A stretch of 64,000 nucleotides of DNA, taken from positions 5,637-69,636 of the forward strand of contig NQMI01000037.1 in the NCBI GenBank assembly GCA_002270565.1, in the 5' to 3' direction. The position numbers and the translations under genes are program-made. Positions 33,540 through 46,520 of the stretch are shown one piece after another (the stretch's first letter is position 1; each line of letters starts with the position of its first letter). The DNA is from Stenocarpella maydis. Lineage: Eukaryota > Ascomycota > Sordariomycetes > Diaporthales > Diaporthaceae. The notes under the pieces were generated by a model that was not told the DNA's origin, did no database searches, and saw nothing but the letters and a program-made list of their open reading frames with translations.

Positions 33540-34455
33540 ACGCTCGACTCTAGAATATACACATTTTATGCGTCACTCTCGGTTGGGCGTTCTGGCCCCC
33601 TGGCATCTCTTGAACAGCCGAGCCCATCGAGCGGATCGTTTCCTCGGCTGACGGCGTGGCGTCCAGTCCCAGGCTGCCTCTGATCGGGCCACCCCCACCC
33701 CGTATTATGATACCGGACCCCAAGCCTTGTCCTAAATAGACGTGAGCTTTTGCGAGTATACCTGTTCACCCATCCCCAGCCGTGCGCCGAGCCAGGCTTG
33801 TCTCTGGTGTCTGCTAGGCTGCCAGGTCGCTGGCCAAGTTTCTTGGCCCGCCAGCCCCGCCCCTCCGAGCTGCACAAGTCAAATCTTGGCCCAGCTAGGC
33901 CTTGGTGATCATCCTCTTGGTCACCGAAGGTGATCACGGAATCGCGTAATACTGATATCAGCCCCAGTCGAGGTGGAGTACGTCGGTCGACCTCACGATA
34001 CCTGCGCGCCTAGGCGCAGCCGCGGACTAGCTAGCCTCACCTGCGCCGGTCACTGCTAGCTGCGGAAGCCCCAACGCCAGAGAACCCCGAGGCTGTCCCC
34101 AGAGCAGACACCCAGCCAAGGCCGAGACGACATCGAACTTTCCGAGGTCGTCTTCCATGTCATGGGCTGGATGGAGGAACGGGCGTTTACTTATATCCGC
34201 CCTACCCACATCGCGAGCCTAATAGACAAACATGCCCATCTGGCTGCACGACGTGGGACAAGTGGCCCTAGACCGTGTGGTCTTACCCTCACGCTTGTGT
34301 CCGCATCGTTCCATATCACCTGTGTCTCCAGATCAGGGGACAGGCCTTGCTCGTCGCCGCTGTCCTCAAATCAATCCACAATCTCGCAGTATCTCCCTAG
34401 ATTTTTGATCGGGCCTGGCATGGAAAGAAATAGTTAAGGAGCCACCTATTTCGTC
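33540..34455. promoter_or_regulatory. Intergenic region upstream of trehalase
   Basis: A 916 bp region between tandem plus-strand genes. No gene recognised. A sequence resembling a short inverted arm (CCTTGGTGATCA and GGTGATCACG at 33899-33937) is present but unremarkable. Confidence 0.4.
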
Positions 34456-36819
34456 ATGCCACCGTTTCAAAAAGCGGCGGCCTTGCTCGCTGCCACTACT
34501 GCGGCCTCTGGCCAAACACTCGGCGGGATACACTACGATGGAGAGAACATTGCACCATGCGGCTCCGCGTTGTACTGCTACGGCGACATCCTGGAATCCG
34601 TCCAGAGGGCCAGGCCCTTCGCTGACTCCAAGACCTTTGTGGACATGTAAGTATCATTTCCGTCCCAGAATGAAGCAGGCGGTCGTGTCTCACGAGTTCC
34701 CAGGCCAACAAGAGTCCCGCTGGAAGAGGTTCGCGCCGCGTATGACCAGCTGGCGAAGCCGCTCCAGAACAACACCGAGCTGCTGGACTTCCTGAGCAAC
34801 AATTTCGGCCCCGCCGGGCACGAGGTCGTCCCCGTGGACCCAGACTCCCTGGTCGTCAACGCAAGCTTCCTCGACGGCATCGCAAACCCCGTGAACAGGG
34901 AGTTCACCGAGGCCGTCATCGACCTCTGGCCCGACCTGACGCGTTCCGTCAGCGAGTCCGCCGTCTGCGCTGAGTGCGAGAACAGCCTGCTGTCTATCAG
35001 GCGGCCTTTCGTCATTGCGGGCGGGCGTTTCCGGGAGCCCTACTACTGGGACTCGTACTGGATCCTCCACGGGCTGCTGCGCAGTGGGGGCAACTTCACC
35101 GAGATCGCGAGGAACCAGATTGAGAATTTTCTGGACTTCGTCGAGGACTACGGGTTTGTGCCGAACGGCGCAAGGGTGTACTATCTCAACCGGTCACAAC
35201 CTCCACTGTTGGCACAGATGGTCAGAATTTACCTTGAGCAGACGGGGGATGCAACTATTCTTGGCCGTGCCATCCCGCTCCTGATCCGGGAGCATGACTT
35301 CTTCACGTCCAACCGGACTGTCAATGTCACCGTCGGGGCCAGGAACTACACGCTCAACCGGTGAGTGGGATTGATTCAATACCCGAGAGTACAAGTCCAT
35401 CGACCTTTTTGCCAAGGCACTCACAAAAAGCAACAGATACGACGTCGCCAACACTGAGCCACGACCAGAGTCCTACTACGAGGACTACACCCAAGTCAAC
35501 AACGCGTCCTACTACGCAAGGGACGGCGCAGTCTTCCCGACCAGGAACACGACGCAGGCAGAAAAGGACCTGCAGTACAGGAACCTCGCGTCGGGCGCCG
35601 AGTCCGGCTGGGACTTCAGCGCGCGGTTCATGAGGGACCCAACCATGGCTGCCAACGACACCTACTTCCCGCTGGCATCGTACAACATCATCAACATCAT
35701 TCCAGTAGAACTTAACGCCATCCTGTACTGGAACGAAGTCACCATCGCCTCGTTCCTGCGCCAGCAGCAGCAGCAGCAGCAGCAGCAGAGCCATGCACCA
35801 AACGCCACTGCAGACGGGGACGCATGGGACGCCCGCGCCGCAGCCCGCAGCGAGGCCATGCACTCGGTCATGTGGAACGAGACGCTGGGCGGCTACTTTG
35901 ACTTCAACCTGACCTCGGGCGCGCAGGACGTCCTGTGGGCGCGGGACGCCGACTCCCTCCCCACCGAGCAGGGGGCCGGGGATGCGGGGCCGGGCCAGCA
36001 GGTCATCTTCAACGTCGGGCAGCTGTCGCCGTTCTGGACGGGGGCGGCGCCGCGGTCCCTGGCGGGCGACGCGGCCGCCGTGAGGAGGGCGTTTGCGCGC
36101 GTGGGCGAGTACCTGGACTCGCGGAGGGGCGGCATCGCGCCGACGAATTTCGTGTCGGGGCAGCAGTGGGACCAGCCCAACGTGTGGCCGCCGCATATGC
36201 ATGCTCTCATGGAGGCGCTGCTGAAGACGGTGCAGGATGCGGGCGAGAGCCGGGGCGACGAGTGGGCGTGGGCGGAGGACCTGGCGCTGAGGCTGGGGCA
36301 GAGGTATTTCGACTCGGCGTATTGCACATGGTAAGTGAGATCCCCGGCCACCCTATCCTGACACATTCCTCGTCTCGTTACAGGGCGAGAGAGGAAAGAG
36401 GCCCGTGAATACTGAACATTGCTGACCCACCACGCAGGCGCGCGACGGGCGGCGGGACACCTAGCTCACCCCCTCTTCCCAACCCGCCGCAGGACCTCGG
36501 CGGGCAGATGTTCGAGAAGTACTCGGACCAGTCGCTCAACCAGGCCGGCAGCGGGGGCGAGTACGAGGTGGTCTTGGGCTTCGGCTGGTCCAACGGGGTG
36601 CTCATCTGGGTGGCCGACACGTTCCGCGACAGGCTGCAGACGCCCGCGTGCGAGGGCCTCACCATGCGTGCTGAGGTGAGGAGGATGAAGAGCAGGGAGC
36701 CTGGTGGACACGGCGGTGGACCGCACGCCATCGGCGCGGTGGGGCTTGATCATTTCGATGCGGCCTGGACGAGTGAGCATGTCGGGGGTCTTCATGGTGT
36801 GAGGCAACGTCTGCGTTAG
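34456..36819 (+). CDS. Secreted GH37 trehalase
   Basis: Four exons, 34456-34646, 34704-35360, 35437-36330 and 36438-36819, give about 707 residues. The first 20 or so residues look like a signal peptide (AAALLAATTAASGQT), and several N-x-S/T sites suggest a secreted glycoprotein. GH37 signatures are AGGRFREPYYWDSY (residues 169-182; the usual first Pro is Ala), SGAESGWDFSARFM carrying the expected acid Asp (about 342), QWDQPNVWPPHMHAL, and GGEYEVVLGFGWSNGV near the end. The enzyme hydrolyses trehalose to two glucose. A Gln run of nine (CAG-rich, 35762-35788) interrupts the domain between IASFLR and the next helix. The last acceptor CACGCAG at 36437 is the only one that stays open and reaches the final motif. 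The C-terminal 45 residues are not recognisable and could be mis-read. Confidence 0.88.
35762..35788 (+). repeat. CAG repeat encoding polyglutamine
   Basis: Nine consecutive CAG codons inside the trehalase coding region, placed in what should be a surface loop of the GH37 barrel. Confidence 0.95.
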
Positions 36820-37214
36820 GTATCAGGGTGTCTGCGCGGCTTTTTTGTGAGCGTGCTTGTTAATTCTCAAGATAATATCTGGCGTGGATGATAATACCAA
36901 CGCCAGCAATCAGATATATTCACTTTGTATCAAGGCCAAACCTGGCGGGCTAATAGTCTTCTTGCCGTTCTGTTCTCCGATATGCTTCGCAACGTCAGGA
37001 ATTTTGACCTCTTCCGTGGCTTTGCTCCATCCCCGACAGCAATTTGTCTCCAGGGCGGTTTTGTGCTGTGTTCAGGCCTTGGGCGGACCTTCTGTTAACA
37101 GTCTCACCCTGAGACTTGTTGGCGTGAGATTGCATGTGCCGCTCTTAATAGTCGTCCCAGGTGTGCCCATGTATAATTGACTGGATGAGCCAGGCACACG
37201 AGTGCATACTTTTT
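36820..37214. other. Convergent 3' regions of trehalase and GNAT gene
   Basis: A 395 bp interval between convergent genes. Nothing recognised. Confidence 0.5.
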
Positions 37215-37847
37215 TCAAATGACACCTTCCAGCCCGTGACATTCCTCCCTGAGGATGCCGTAATTCCTCATACCCAAAGCCTCCCCATCCTTCCAGATAG
37301 CCTTCCTCCTCACACCCTCAAACTGAAACCCAGCCTTCTTCAGCACGGCCTCGCTCGCCGAGTTGCCCTCATAGACGCCAGCCTCGACTCTCAGGAGGTC
37401 CGGGAAAGTGGAGAATGCCCAGGCGGTGAAGGCGGCGACGGCCTCTCCTGCATAACCCCTTCCCCAGTGCTCACGGCCGAGCCAGTAGCCGATCTCAACG
37501 GTGCGGGCCTCGACGTCCGAAAAGGGCTTGAGGCCGACGCCGCCGACAAAGGCGCCGTCCGAGGAGCGGCAGATGGCGTAGTTGAGCAGGATACCCTCGG
37601 GTCTTAGAGGACTGGCTGACTTGTTTGTGAGGGCGACATTGTTGATGAAGGACTCGGCGTGCTGCAGCTCGTACGGACTGGGGAAGGTGTTGCGCATCCA
37701 CCTGGCGATGCCGCGGTCATTGGCCTGCTTCGAGCTGGCCGGGGCGTCGGTTGGGTGATAGGGCCGGATGAGGGTTTTGGCGAGGGTGAGTATGGGGGTG
37801 GTGGGGAGTGATGGTGTTAAAGGTGCATGAGCTGTGGGCGAGGCCAT
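37215..37847 (-). CDS. GNAT-family N-acetyltransferase (RimJ/RimL-like)
   Basis: Single exon, 211 codons including stop. The fold is that of Acetyltransf_3: an N-terminal strand (LTLAKTLIRPYHPTDAPA), helix WMRNTFPSPYELQHAESFI, strands LLNYAICRSSDGAFVGGVGL and ARTVEIGYWLGREHWGRGYA, which contains the acetyl-CoA binding Arg/x/x/Gly/x/Gly-type loop, then AFSTFPDLLRVEAGVYEGNSASEAVLKKAGF. It should transfer acetyl from acetyl-CoA to an amine or protein N-terminus; the substrate cannot be read from sequence. It is convergent with the trehalase gene and divergent from ERV46, and nothing suggests a cluster. Confidence 0.88.
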   Translation of the reverse strand: MASPTAHAPLTPSLPTTPILTLAKTLIRPYHPTDAPASSKQANDRGIARWMRNTFPSPYELQHAESFINNVALTNKSASPLRPEGILLNYAICRSSDGAFVGGVGLKPFSDVEARTVEIGYWLGREHWGRGYAGEAVAAFTAWAFSTFPDLLRVEAGVYEGNSASEAVLKKAGFQFEGVRRKAIWKDGEALGMRNYGILREECHGLEGVI

Positions 37848-39082
37848 CGTGAGTGCTGTCTTGCGTCTCAGGGGGGTGCTCGGGAGAATTCCGTGTTGGA
37901 CTGGCTACGACGGCTAGTTTGGACAGACACACTGGAGTCTTGGGACGAGGATTGACGGAGCACAAGACGTGCTGGAGGCGTCCTCGGTAGATTATATGCA
38001 GTTGGGGACTCGATGAGCTAGTGAGTCACGCCGGGAGGGTTTCTAGATCAGACATGATACTGCTGACCGGCTGTCTCACCGAGGGCCTCTTGTGAAGTGG
38101 TCGCACCCACAGACAATCCACACATGCCCAACTATTTACCGGCGGGCCTTTCCTCTTGTGGGAGGCCAGGGTGATCCTCCCGCTGCGCTGCGCCGCAACC
38201 CGCCATCGGAGGACTGTATGGCCTGGACGGCAAAAAGATTGGATCATGGTGGTTGGTTGCCCGTTGTGACTGCTCACATCGAGCAGCGAACGCCCTGCAC
38301 CGACAGTCATTCAACCCATGGCCACTGGCGTCATACCAGGACGGCATTGCGCTGGCTGGAGAAGAAGGAGAACAAGAAAGAAGAGAGAGGAAGACAAGGC
38401 AAAGATAGCTTGCAAGGTAGAAGAAGGAAGGGGGTGGGATGATGACGACGGGATGGTAAGCCCGGCGGGTAGGAAGTCGGCCCTATGCAAACTTACACGC
38501 ACTTATCTACTACCTAACGTTGGTACGTCGTCGACCGAGATGCACTACTGTGCCCCTGCTCGACCCGGAGTTGGAGAACCGGGTCCGGCATGTATGTAGT
38601 GCACCACGCCAGGTCCCTGGTGCTGACTGCAGGGGGCCTTGGTGGGACCTGCAGGCTCAGGTGCGAAGGCCCTGATTGGGACACCCCGGTGCTGAGGCCG
38701 GGGAAGCTTGTGCTACCCGCGAGCCGAGCAACCGCACGCATTGGGAAAATGTTAGGTGGCCTTTCGAGGGCCAGGCCAGGCCAGACAGCCAGCCAGACAG
38801 ACGGCAACTGCAGGCCCATCATCATCAGCCTCGCCGTCCTCACCACAGTCACCTCCACCGCCCTCTCACCCTTCCTTCCTCAGCCCTCCTTCACCCCTCT
38901 GGCTGGCTGGCCCTACTTGCGCTGGTCCATGGTCAGTTTCAACTGACTTCTGTTTTCCTTTTCCTTTTGCTTCATGACACCTGTCTGAGCTCCTCCGCCG
39001 CTCCTTAATTCGTGCATCGGTCCTGTCGCCTCCCCCCCCTGGACTCGTCCAATCTGTGTCGCCACAATACCACACTGCCAAG
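37848..39082. promoter_or_regulatory. Divergent promoter region, GNAT gene and ERV46
   Basis: 1.2 kb with pyrimidine-rich tracts (38800-39060) next to the ERV46 start. No gene recognised. Confidence 0.5.
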
Positions 39083-40581
39083 ATGTCTGCCAAATCCCGT
39101 TTTACGAGGCTTGACGCCTTCACAAAGACCGTCGAAGATGCGCGCATCAGGACAACCTCCGGTGGCATCGTCACCATCGTCTCGCTGCTCGTGGTGCTGT
39201 ACCTGGCATTCGGCGAGTGGGCAGACTACAGGCGCACAGTGATACACCCAGAGCTCATTGTCGACAAGGGACGAAGTATGTCAATGCTACGGGTGATCCA
39301 CCCACCTCCCCCTCCCTCACCGTCCAAGACCACAGACCGGCCGGACTGACCGATGGCGATCACCCAATTAGGCGAGCGCATGGAGATCCACCTGAACATC
39401 ACCTTCCCCCGAATCCCATGCGAGCTCCTCACCCTCGATGTGATGGATGTTTCGGGTGAGCAGCAGCACGGCGTCCAGCATGGCGTCAGCAAGGTGCGCC
39501 TCCGCCCCGAGTCCGACGGAGGCGGCGTCATCGACACCAAGGCCCTGGCCCTCCACGACGACACCGAGACCGCAAAGCACCTCGACCCCGACTACTGCGG
39601 CGGCTGCTACGGCGCCGCCCCCCCGGCCAACGCCATGAAGCCCGGGTGTTGCCAGACCTGCGACGAGGTGCGCGAGGCTTATGCCCAGGCTTCCTGGGCC
39701 TTTGGCCGCGGCGAGAACGTCGAGCAGTGCATGCGGGAGCACTACGCCGAGCGGCTGGACGAGCAGCGCCACGAGGGCTGCCGCATCGAGGGTAGCCTGC
39801 GGGTCAACAAGGTCGTTGGGAACTTCCACCTCGCCCCTGGCCGCAGCTTCAGCAACGGCAACATGCACGTCCACGACCTCAAGAACTACTGGGACACCCC
39901 CGTCGCCGGCGGCCACCGCTTCTCGCACACCATCCACCAGCTGCGGTTCGGACCCCAGCTGCCCGAGGAGATCACTAAGAAGCTGGGTACCACGTCTCTG
40001 ACCTGGACCAACCACCACATCAACCCCCTCGACGGCCTCGAGCAGCACACCGACGACCCCAACTTCAACTACATGTACTTCGTCAAGATCGTGCCCACAT
40101 CCTACCTGCCCCTCAGCTGGAGCAAGAAGTACCGTGACTTGATGGCCGATGCGAATCCCGCCCTCGGCCAGTTCGGCCAGAACGACGACGGCAGCATTGA
40201 GACTCACCAGTACTCCGTCACGAGCCACAAGCGCAGCTTGTCCGGCGGTGACGACTCGGCCGAGGGCCACGCCGAGCGTCTGCATTCCAAGGGCGGCATC
40301 CCTGGCGTGTTCTTCTCTTACGTAAGTCATACTCTGCCCTCGCTCAGCTCACTCGGGTTGAGGCGACTGAATTAGAGGGCCTCTCAGACTGACGCATCGA
40401 ACAATAGGACATTTCGCCCATGAAGGTGATCAACCGCGAGGAGCCCGCCAAGTCGTTCGCAGGATTCCTCACTGGGCTGTGCGCCGTTCTCGGCGGCACG
40501 CTGACGGTCGCGGCCGCCGTGGACCGGTTTGTGTTTGAGGGCGCGACAAGGCTGAAGAAGCTGCGGGCCAAGGATCTCTAG
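39083..40581 (+). CDS. ERV46: ER-Golgi cargo receptor Erv46 (ERGIC3)
   Basis: Three exons, 39083-39275, 39372-40321 and 40408-40581, give 438 residues. The protein starts with a short cytosolic tail (MSAKSRFTRLDAFTKTVEDA), then a first membrane helix (GGIVTIVSLLVVLYLAFGEW), a large lumenal domain with EIHLNITFPRIPCELLTLDVMD, the Cys motif CGGCYGA...GCCQTCDEVREAY, EGCRIEGSLRVNKVVGNFH and FSHTIHQLRFG, and a second helix near the C-terminus (FAGFLTGLCAVLGGTLTVAA) followed by a basic cytosolic tail. Together with Erv41 it cycles between ER and Golgi in COPII/COPI vesicles and retrieves ER proteins. Both introns are GT-AG (96 and 86 bp); the first restores DKGRSERMEIHL. Confidence 0.95.
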
Positions 40582-42143
40582 ATACCATGGAACCCAAGAT
40601 GGGCCAGAACGATGTGGGCTGGGTTGGGTTTGGCTATATAGTTGACCTGCCCAGAACCCAAGACGCATCGGGCCTTCTTTTCCTTTTTGCTTGGCATCGG
40701 CTATGGCGTTTGGGTTAGGCAGTTGGGAAAATCTCAGGCTTATATCTTGTTCCTCTCAAACATGAGCATGTAGGAGGACTCACAGAATACTTCGTGGACT
40801 CATGACGGATGACTTCCCAGATATGTGCTCATTCATGTTGTAGTGAGCGATTACCAGCTCAAATTCGAATGGACTGAGGCAGGAACTTGAAATCCAGGTA
40901 TTTAATGACCCTAACGAAGGTCCGTCCGTTTTTGAAACGCACTCCCTTACGCCTATTTTGTCCCTCTGAAAGTAAAGGAGAAGATAGCATACCTAGGTGC
41001 ATGTATACTGTCCTTGATTGGTAATCATTAAGTTGCAACGTCAAATAGAGAAAACGAAAACAGATCATAAGAAGAGCGAGGACGAAGCGCCCCGGATATG
41101 GAATGATTATAACCTGGCTGCGCTTGGCACATTGTTGAAGTATTACACAGTACTATATATGTTTAACATCGTAAGCGGATGTTTCTAATGCAGACAGACA
41201 CGGGGCGACTGGGCTACTTGCCGAGCAGCAACCCGTCAATCTCACCTCGTAGACCCGCGGGCACAGCACCTGAGCACCAGGCACTGGCCACCGGCGTCAC
41301 GCCAAAAAAAAAAAAAAAAATTTGGTCGCCGAATCAACAAAAACTAAGGACAGGGTAGTCTCTGTTGGGTTACACAGTATAAGAAATAGTCCAGTCGCGA
41401 AGCTTATGATGTCGTGTCTCAGCCAGTTGCCTGTCATAGCCTGCCCCACAATGCTGTGGGAAAGTGAACATGCAGGCTGCCAGCGATGCACCGTCAATTA
41501 AATAGACATTATGCGGCGTGTCCAATATCGAGATGTAGGTTCATGGCGTCGTCGTCCCTGACTCAGGTGCGTGGTACCGGGCTGCTTGCATCCTGCCCCG
41601 TCGGTTCGACGCCGGCGCCAGGTTGTGTGTGCGCGGTTTGTTACCTCGGCAATACGGTAGCAATACAAAACACATGGGAATAAATCAGAATAGTGTACAG
41701 TACACTACAGCCAGCTGCTAACTAGACTTTGATCTCCGGTACTACCGGCCTCTGGTTTCCGTTACGAAATGAATACCGCGTCGCGAAGGCGAGGCAAGAT
41801 GAGCGAGCTGGGCTCGATGCGGATATTGAATAAATACTGTAAATGGGGTGCTAGGCGAACTGGGCACGACACGAAAAAGACGCGTCCTAGTCCGGGAGTG
41901 GTAGGCGAGCCCGTAATTATACACGTGCATGGCAGGCATGGCAGCCAGGGGAGGGAAGGGGGGAGTGAGTGATGGGGTCCACCATGGGGGGGGGAGGATT
42001 GATGGAGGCGGCTCTGCTCGCACTCTCTCACGTGGCCGGGCCCAAGCGCGGTGGAGAATAGGCAGTCCCGACATTTCTCCCAGGCATGACAAAGAAAGAA
42101 GAAGTACGGCGCGCGCCGTGCTCCAAGTGCGTCTCTCCCCCCC

Positions 42144-42181
42144 TGTGCGTGTGTGTGTGCGTGTGTGTGTGTGTGTGTGTG
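42144..42181. repeat. (GT)n microsatellite
   Basis: A GT dinucleotide run with one C interruption, in the gene-poor region. Confidence 0.95.
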
Positions 42182-42547
42182 AGTGAGACAGAGAGCGCGT
42201 GCACACTGGGACGCACGCGCGAGATGAGCCGAGGCGGGTTGCAGCAGGATCACGACTGGCCAAAATTGCGCCCTTCAATCACCGAGACATGGGCGAGATG
42301 GGGGCGCACCCGGGCCGTTGCAGGGCTGTACCCACCGGCTGGCAGCAGCACATGGCCAGCTGAGTGGAGGGCGGGAGAGGGGGCGGACGGGGCGGAAGTG
42401 AGAGGGAGGATGCGGTTGACTGATGCCCGGCAGAAGCCCAAGAGCCCGGCGTATGTAGGGACTATGTGTCATGGAGAAGCAAAACTTCATCTCGAGGCTG
42501 CGACGGTGCAATTTCAGGGACTTTTCTTTTCCCGTCAGCAGCCCAAC

Positions 42548-42595
<48 letters not shown>
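42548..42595. repeat. (CCAG)12 microsatellite
   Basis: Twelve perfect CCAG units, followed by CTGCAGCTGCAGCTGCA. Degenerate CTGG and CTGC tracts occur 200 bp further on (about 42800-42838). Confidence 0.95.
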
Positions 42596-42596
<1 letters not shown>

Positions 42597-43400
42597 TGCA
42601 GCTGCAGCTGCACCCAAATGCACAAACAAGATGATCCTCGCGGGGCTCGACTGTGAGCGTGGAGTCCCGTGGGCCGGGGCCACAAGGTGGCATTTGCGCC
42701 GGCGACCGTTTTTTTTCTTCTTCTTCTTTCTTCCTTCTTTTCCCCGTCTAGGTACTGTGCATTGTTGACGTGATGGGGCTGGCTGAAATGGCTGAAATGG
42801 GCTGGCTGGCTGGCTGTCTGCCTGCCTGCCTGCCTGCCCGGTGTGTAGTGTACTTGGTTGAGGTTGCTTGCTTGCTTGTGATGGGTGATGGGGCGGGCCT
42901 CATTTCGAGCCTATACTAATTTCCGCGGGGAATGTCGGCCGAGGTGGGTACCACCCAGGGCTAAACTACCCTTTCTCCACAAGGAGGATGGCCTGGCCGC
43001 GGGCACCCTTGCTGCCTCGTCTCGCTGCCGTCCGGTCGTCCAGGGCGTCTTGGAATCGGCGGGATCGGCGAGCTAATGTCGGTCATCTCAGTTCGAGGGG
43101 GCCCTGGGGGCATTGAAGGGAACGACGGTGGCATTTGTGAGATTTGTGCCCAGTGAGGTGAGGTCGTATTGGAGGCTTGCATGTCGCCAGGAAGGTCCAC
43201 GACTCGAGGACCTAGGTGACTTGATGGTTTCTGATAGTCTGCAGGGCCGGGGCGGGCTCAATCAAAGTGACGGGACCAATGCAGACATGACACCCGTTGC
43301 AAAGACGTGGAGGAGCGGGGGACTTGGGCCGGGATGCAACTTTGAAATCTTGCCCGATCCGGGATCAAGCCTGGAGTGCTGAAGCATGGGCCCCGAGCTG

Positions 43401-43620
<220 letters not shown>

Positions 43621-43836
43621 TTGATGAGGATGTCGACAGTGCCGAGAGGGGGGGGCGTGGGCCCCAGAATGGACTGTGCCCCGCGATGGTCAAGATGTGA
43701 GAAGTGACAAGAGGCTGCGGAGTAATGTCAAAAAAGCCCACAGGCAGTCGACCTGATCTCCGTGATCTCCCTGCTGCCCAGTATTTAGAGTTTGGAGGAG
43801 GAACGGCCGATCCCGAGGGAAAGCAAGTTTGATGCC

Positions 43837-43837
43837 N

Positions 43838-43869
<32 letters not shown>

Positions 43870-43895
43870 TTGTTGTTATTGTTATTGTTGTTGTT

Positions 43896-43942
<47 letters not shown>

Positions 43943-43985
43943 CGTCGTCGTCGTCGTCGTCGTTGTTATTGTTGTTATCGTCGTT
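43837..43985. repeat. Compound GCT/GTT/GTC trinucleotide array 2
   Basis: It begins right after an ambiguous base (N at 43837) and repeats the GCT, GTT/ATT, pure GTT order of array 1 with the same ATT interruptions, then changes to GTC units. Confidence 0.95.
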
Positions 43986-45271
43986 GGCTTCGTGATGGTG
44001 TGAACGCATATTCCGCTGAGACAGATAGATACACACGTCCTTTGCTCGATGGCTGGCTGTAAAAAGTATCGTCCTCGCCCCCAGGTGCGTGATACCCTGC
44101 CCGGGCCTGTACGTGCGTATGCAGTCATGCGGATAGGCATGTGTGTGTGTGTGTGTGTGTCTCCATCTAGGTGGTATAGGTATGTTTACTATGGCACTTT
44201 GTTAGGCAGGCAGCCCTGGCGGCCTCGTATTGGACCTACACCATCTGCAGCAGACCACAATGCTGTGGAGTAGATGCTCCTTGCAGGCACGACAGACCCG
44301 AGGAACCGGGCGAGAGCGGTCCATGGCCTTGGTCAGGTTAGTGTACATATCATACATGTGTGGTCATAGTGTGGTGTAGAGGGCAGCATCCATGATGGTC
44401 AGGGCAGGGCAGGGCATGGCATGGCATGGCCCATGTGTTCTGGAACGCAAGGCTGGCCGCATCTGCATCTGCCATCACTACATAGTACGTACATGGGGGA
44501 CTTGTGGCACGCTGCACTATACCGCTCCGGTAGAGATCTCCCATCTCATCGCCCTCGATTAGCAGCTAGCTGATCGATCCCGCCGTGGATCGCCCTGGGG
44601 CAGAGCACCACAGGAACGATGCCGAGGGTCGTGACAGGCGGGCAAGGTAGAAAACCTCGTATTACCTTGTCCGAGATGACTGAGCCTCTCCAGCAAGCAG
44701 GACTAGAGTCGCCTGTGGGAGGGAATCTCGTTCTTCTCTTGTCCGCCCCCAAAGAACCCCGCTCCATCTGTCCTCTATGCTACGCCTGTCGCATCGCCAC
44801 CCCTCAATCCATCCACCTGCAGGATCAGACGATGCGAAAAGACAGATAGATGCTGCTAGGCAGGCGCCAAGGAGGACTCGTCGCCGGATGGATGGATACA
44901 GCGTGGTTTGTCTGTCTAGTATACATGGCTAGTCAGGTATACATAGAGTCTGCTCGAGACAAGAAGAGCTGAGCTTGGGCGAGAATACATGTTGCCACAA
45001 TTATTAGTGTACTGAGTACTCGACATCTGGCTGGAGGGCATGTCGGCTAGGGAAAGGCAACCTTGGAAGGCTGCGAGAAAGGGGGCCGGCGTTCGAAAGC
45101 TCCAGGCACGCCAGGGTCCGTCCGTCTCTTCCCAACCACGACCGCCGTGATCCTTGTGCCAGGCCTAGCGAGGTGGGCTCCAAGTGGGCTGTTCCAATTA
45201 AAGCCTGCCACCCCTGCATCGACGGCCTTAGCGGTGCTATCCTTGCACGCCAGGCACGCTAGGGAATGCAC

Positions 45272-45311
45272 GTACCCAAGTACCCAGGTACCCACGTACC
45301 CATGTACCCAG
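45272..45311. repeat. Five tandem GTACCCAN octamers
   Basis: Five consecutive 8-bp units share GTACCCA, and the last base is A, G, C, T and G in turn. Confidence 0.95.
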
Positions 45312-46520
45312 GCACCACCTTGGCTGTTTTTCTCTGGCTGCCCGTTCGCCTCTCACGCCAATCCTCTGCACCAAGCAGCGATGGGTACCAATTCAACTGA
45401 CCTTGACGTGCCCGTCTCCTGAAGTTTCCGTGCTTCCTCCTCCTCGATGCCTTTTCACCACGATAACCACCACCACCCCGTTCCTTTTCTGTTGGTGTGC
45501 TCCCTGGTAGGCGTCTCCCGCCCGTCTCTCCAGCGTCGTCGGGACAAGTCCACCAGTCCACCAGTCCAGCAGCGCTCTCAGAGAGTCATCCGGAAGGAGA
45601 CGGTCGACCACCGCACTGACTGGGCTTGACTTTTTGCTGCGGTGCTGTCCTGCTTGCTGACGTCTCATCAGAGGCTCCCGAGCTTCCAGGTCAGGCGGAC
45701 AGACGGACAGGCGGACAGTCAGACAAGAAGACCAAGACGCTCGTGTGCCCCAGCCTCACTCGCTGCTCCTCCGCATCTTGCCCTTGCGTTCGTTGTTTGA
45801 AGGGTTTCCAATTGTTTCGGTCTGGTGGACCTACGGGTTTCCAGGGCCTTTCCAACCCCATTGAGTGACGGGTGCAAGCAGCAAGACCATCTCTGGGAAG
45901 CTCTCCCGACCAAGCGACGGCCAGCCCAACAGGAGTCCTCGGCTTGCTGTTGCCCAGAGTTCCTGAGCAGGATACCATCAAAAGGGGCCCAACGCCAACA
46001 CGACACCAGCCCTCCAACTGGCCTCACCAACCCACAGTCTTTCTACGCATCTCCCGATCGCCAGCAGCTTTTCTTTTCTTTCTTCTTTTCTTTTGCCGTT
46101 TCGAAAGATTCGGCCCCAGCAACGGATTCGCTCCTCGTTCCTGACAACATAGCATCCTCTCTCAACCATCCTTCCCCCCCCGCGTCTTTACCGCTTTCAG
46201 GGGTCGTATACATTGTTCGTGCGTCGCTGCTCACATACATCGAGCTTGACAACGTAGAGCCAATTGCACAGCCTGTCCACGTCTGCCAGGTGACACAGTC
46301 ATCGCGCACACCCCGACTTTTATTAAAGGGCATCATCTTTCGACCCCTCGATCCTGTGCCATATTTGGAGATTGACGCCACTGCCGACGGTGTTGTGCCT
46401 CTTGCGCGCATTCCTCGACTGGAGGGCATCGGTCCCCCGACGTCATACCTCATCGCGCCCCGCTCCCGAACCGAACCCGACCCTTAGACCCTTCTTCGGC
46501 ACCCAGCTGCACCAGGTTCG

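Noticed and set aside
45825..46487. 220-codon frame upstream of the Nif1/Dsf2-like gene
   Set aside because: Pyrimidine-rich leader DNA gives a Ser/Pro-rich translation without domain features. It lies where the 5' untranslated region should be.
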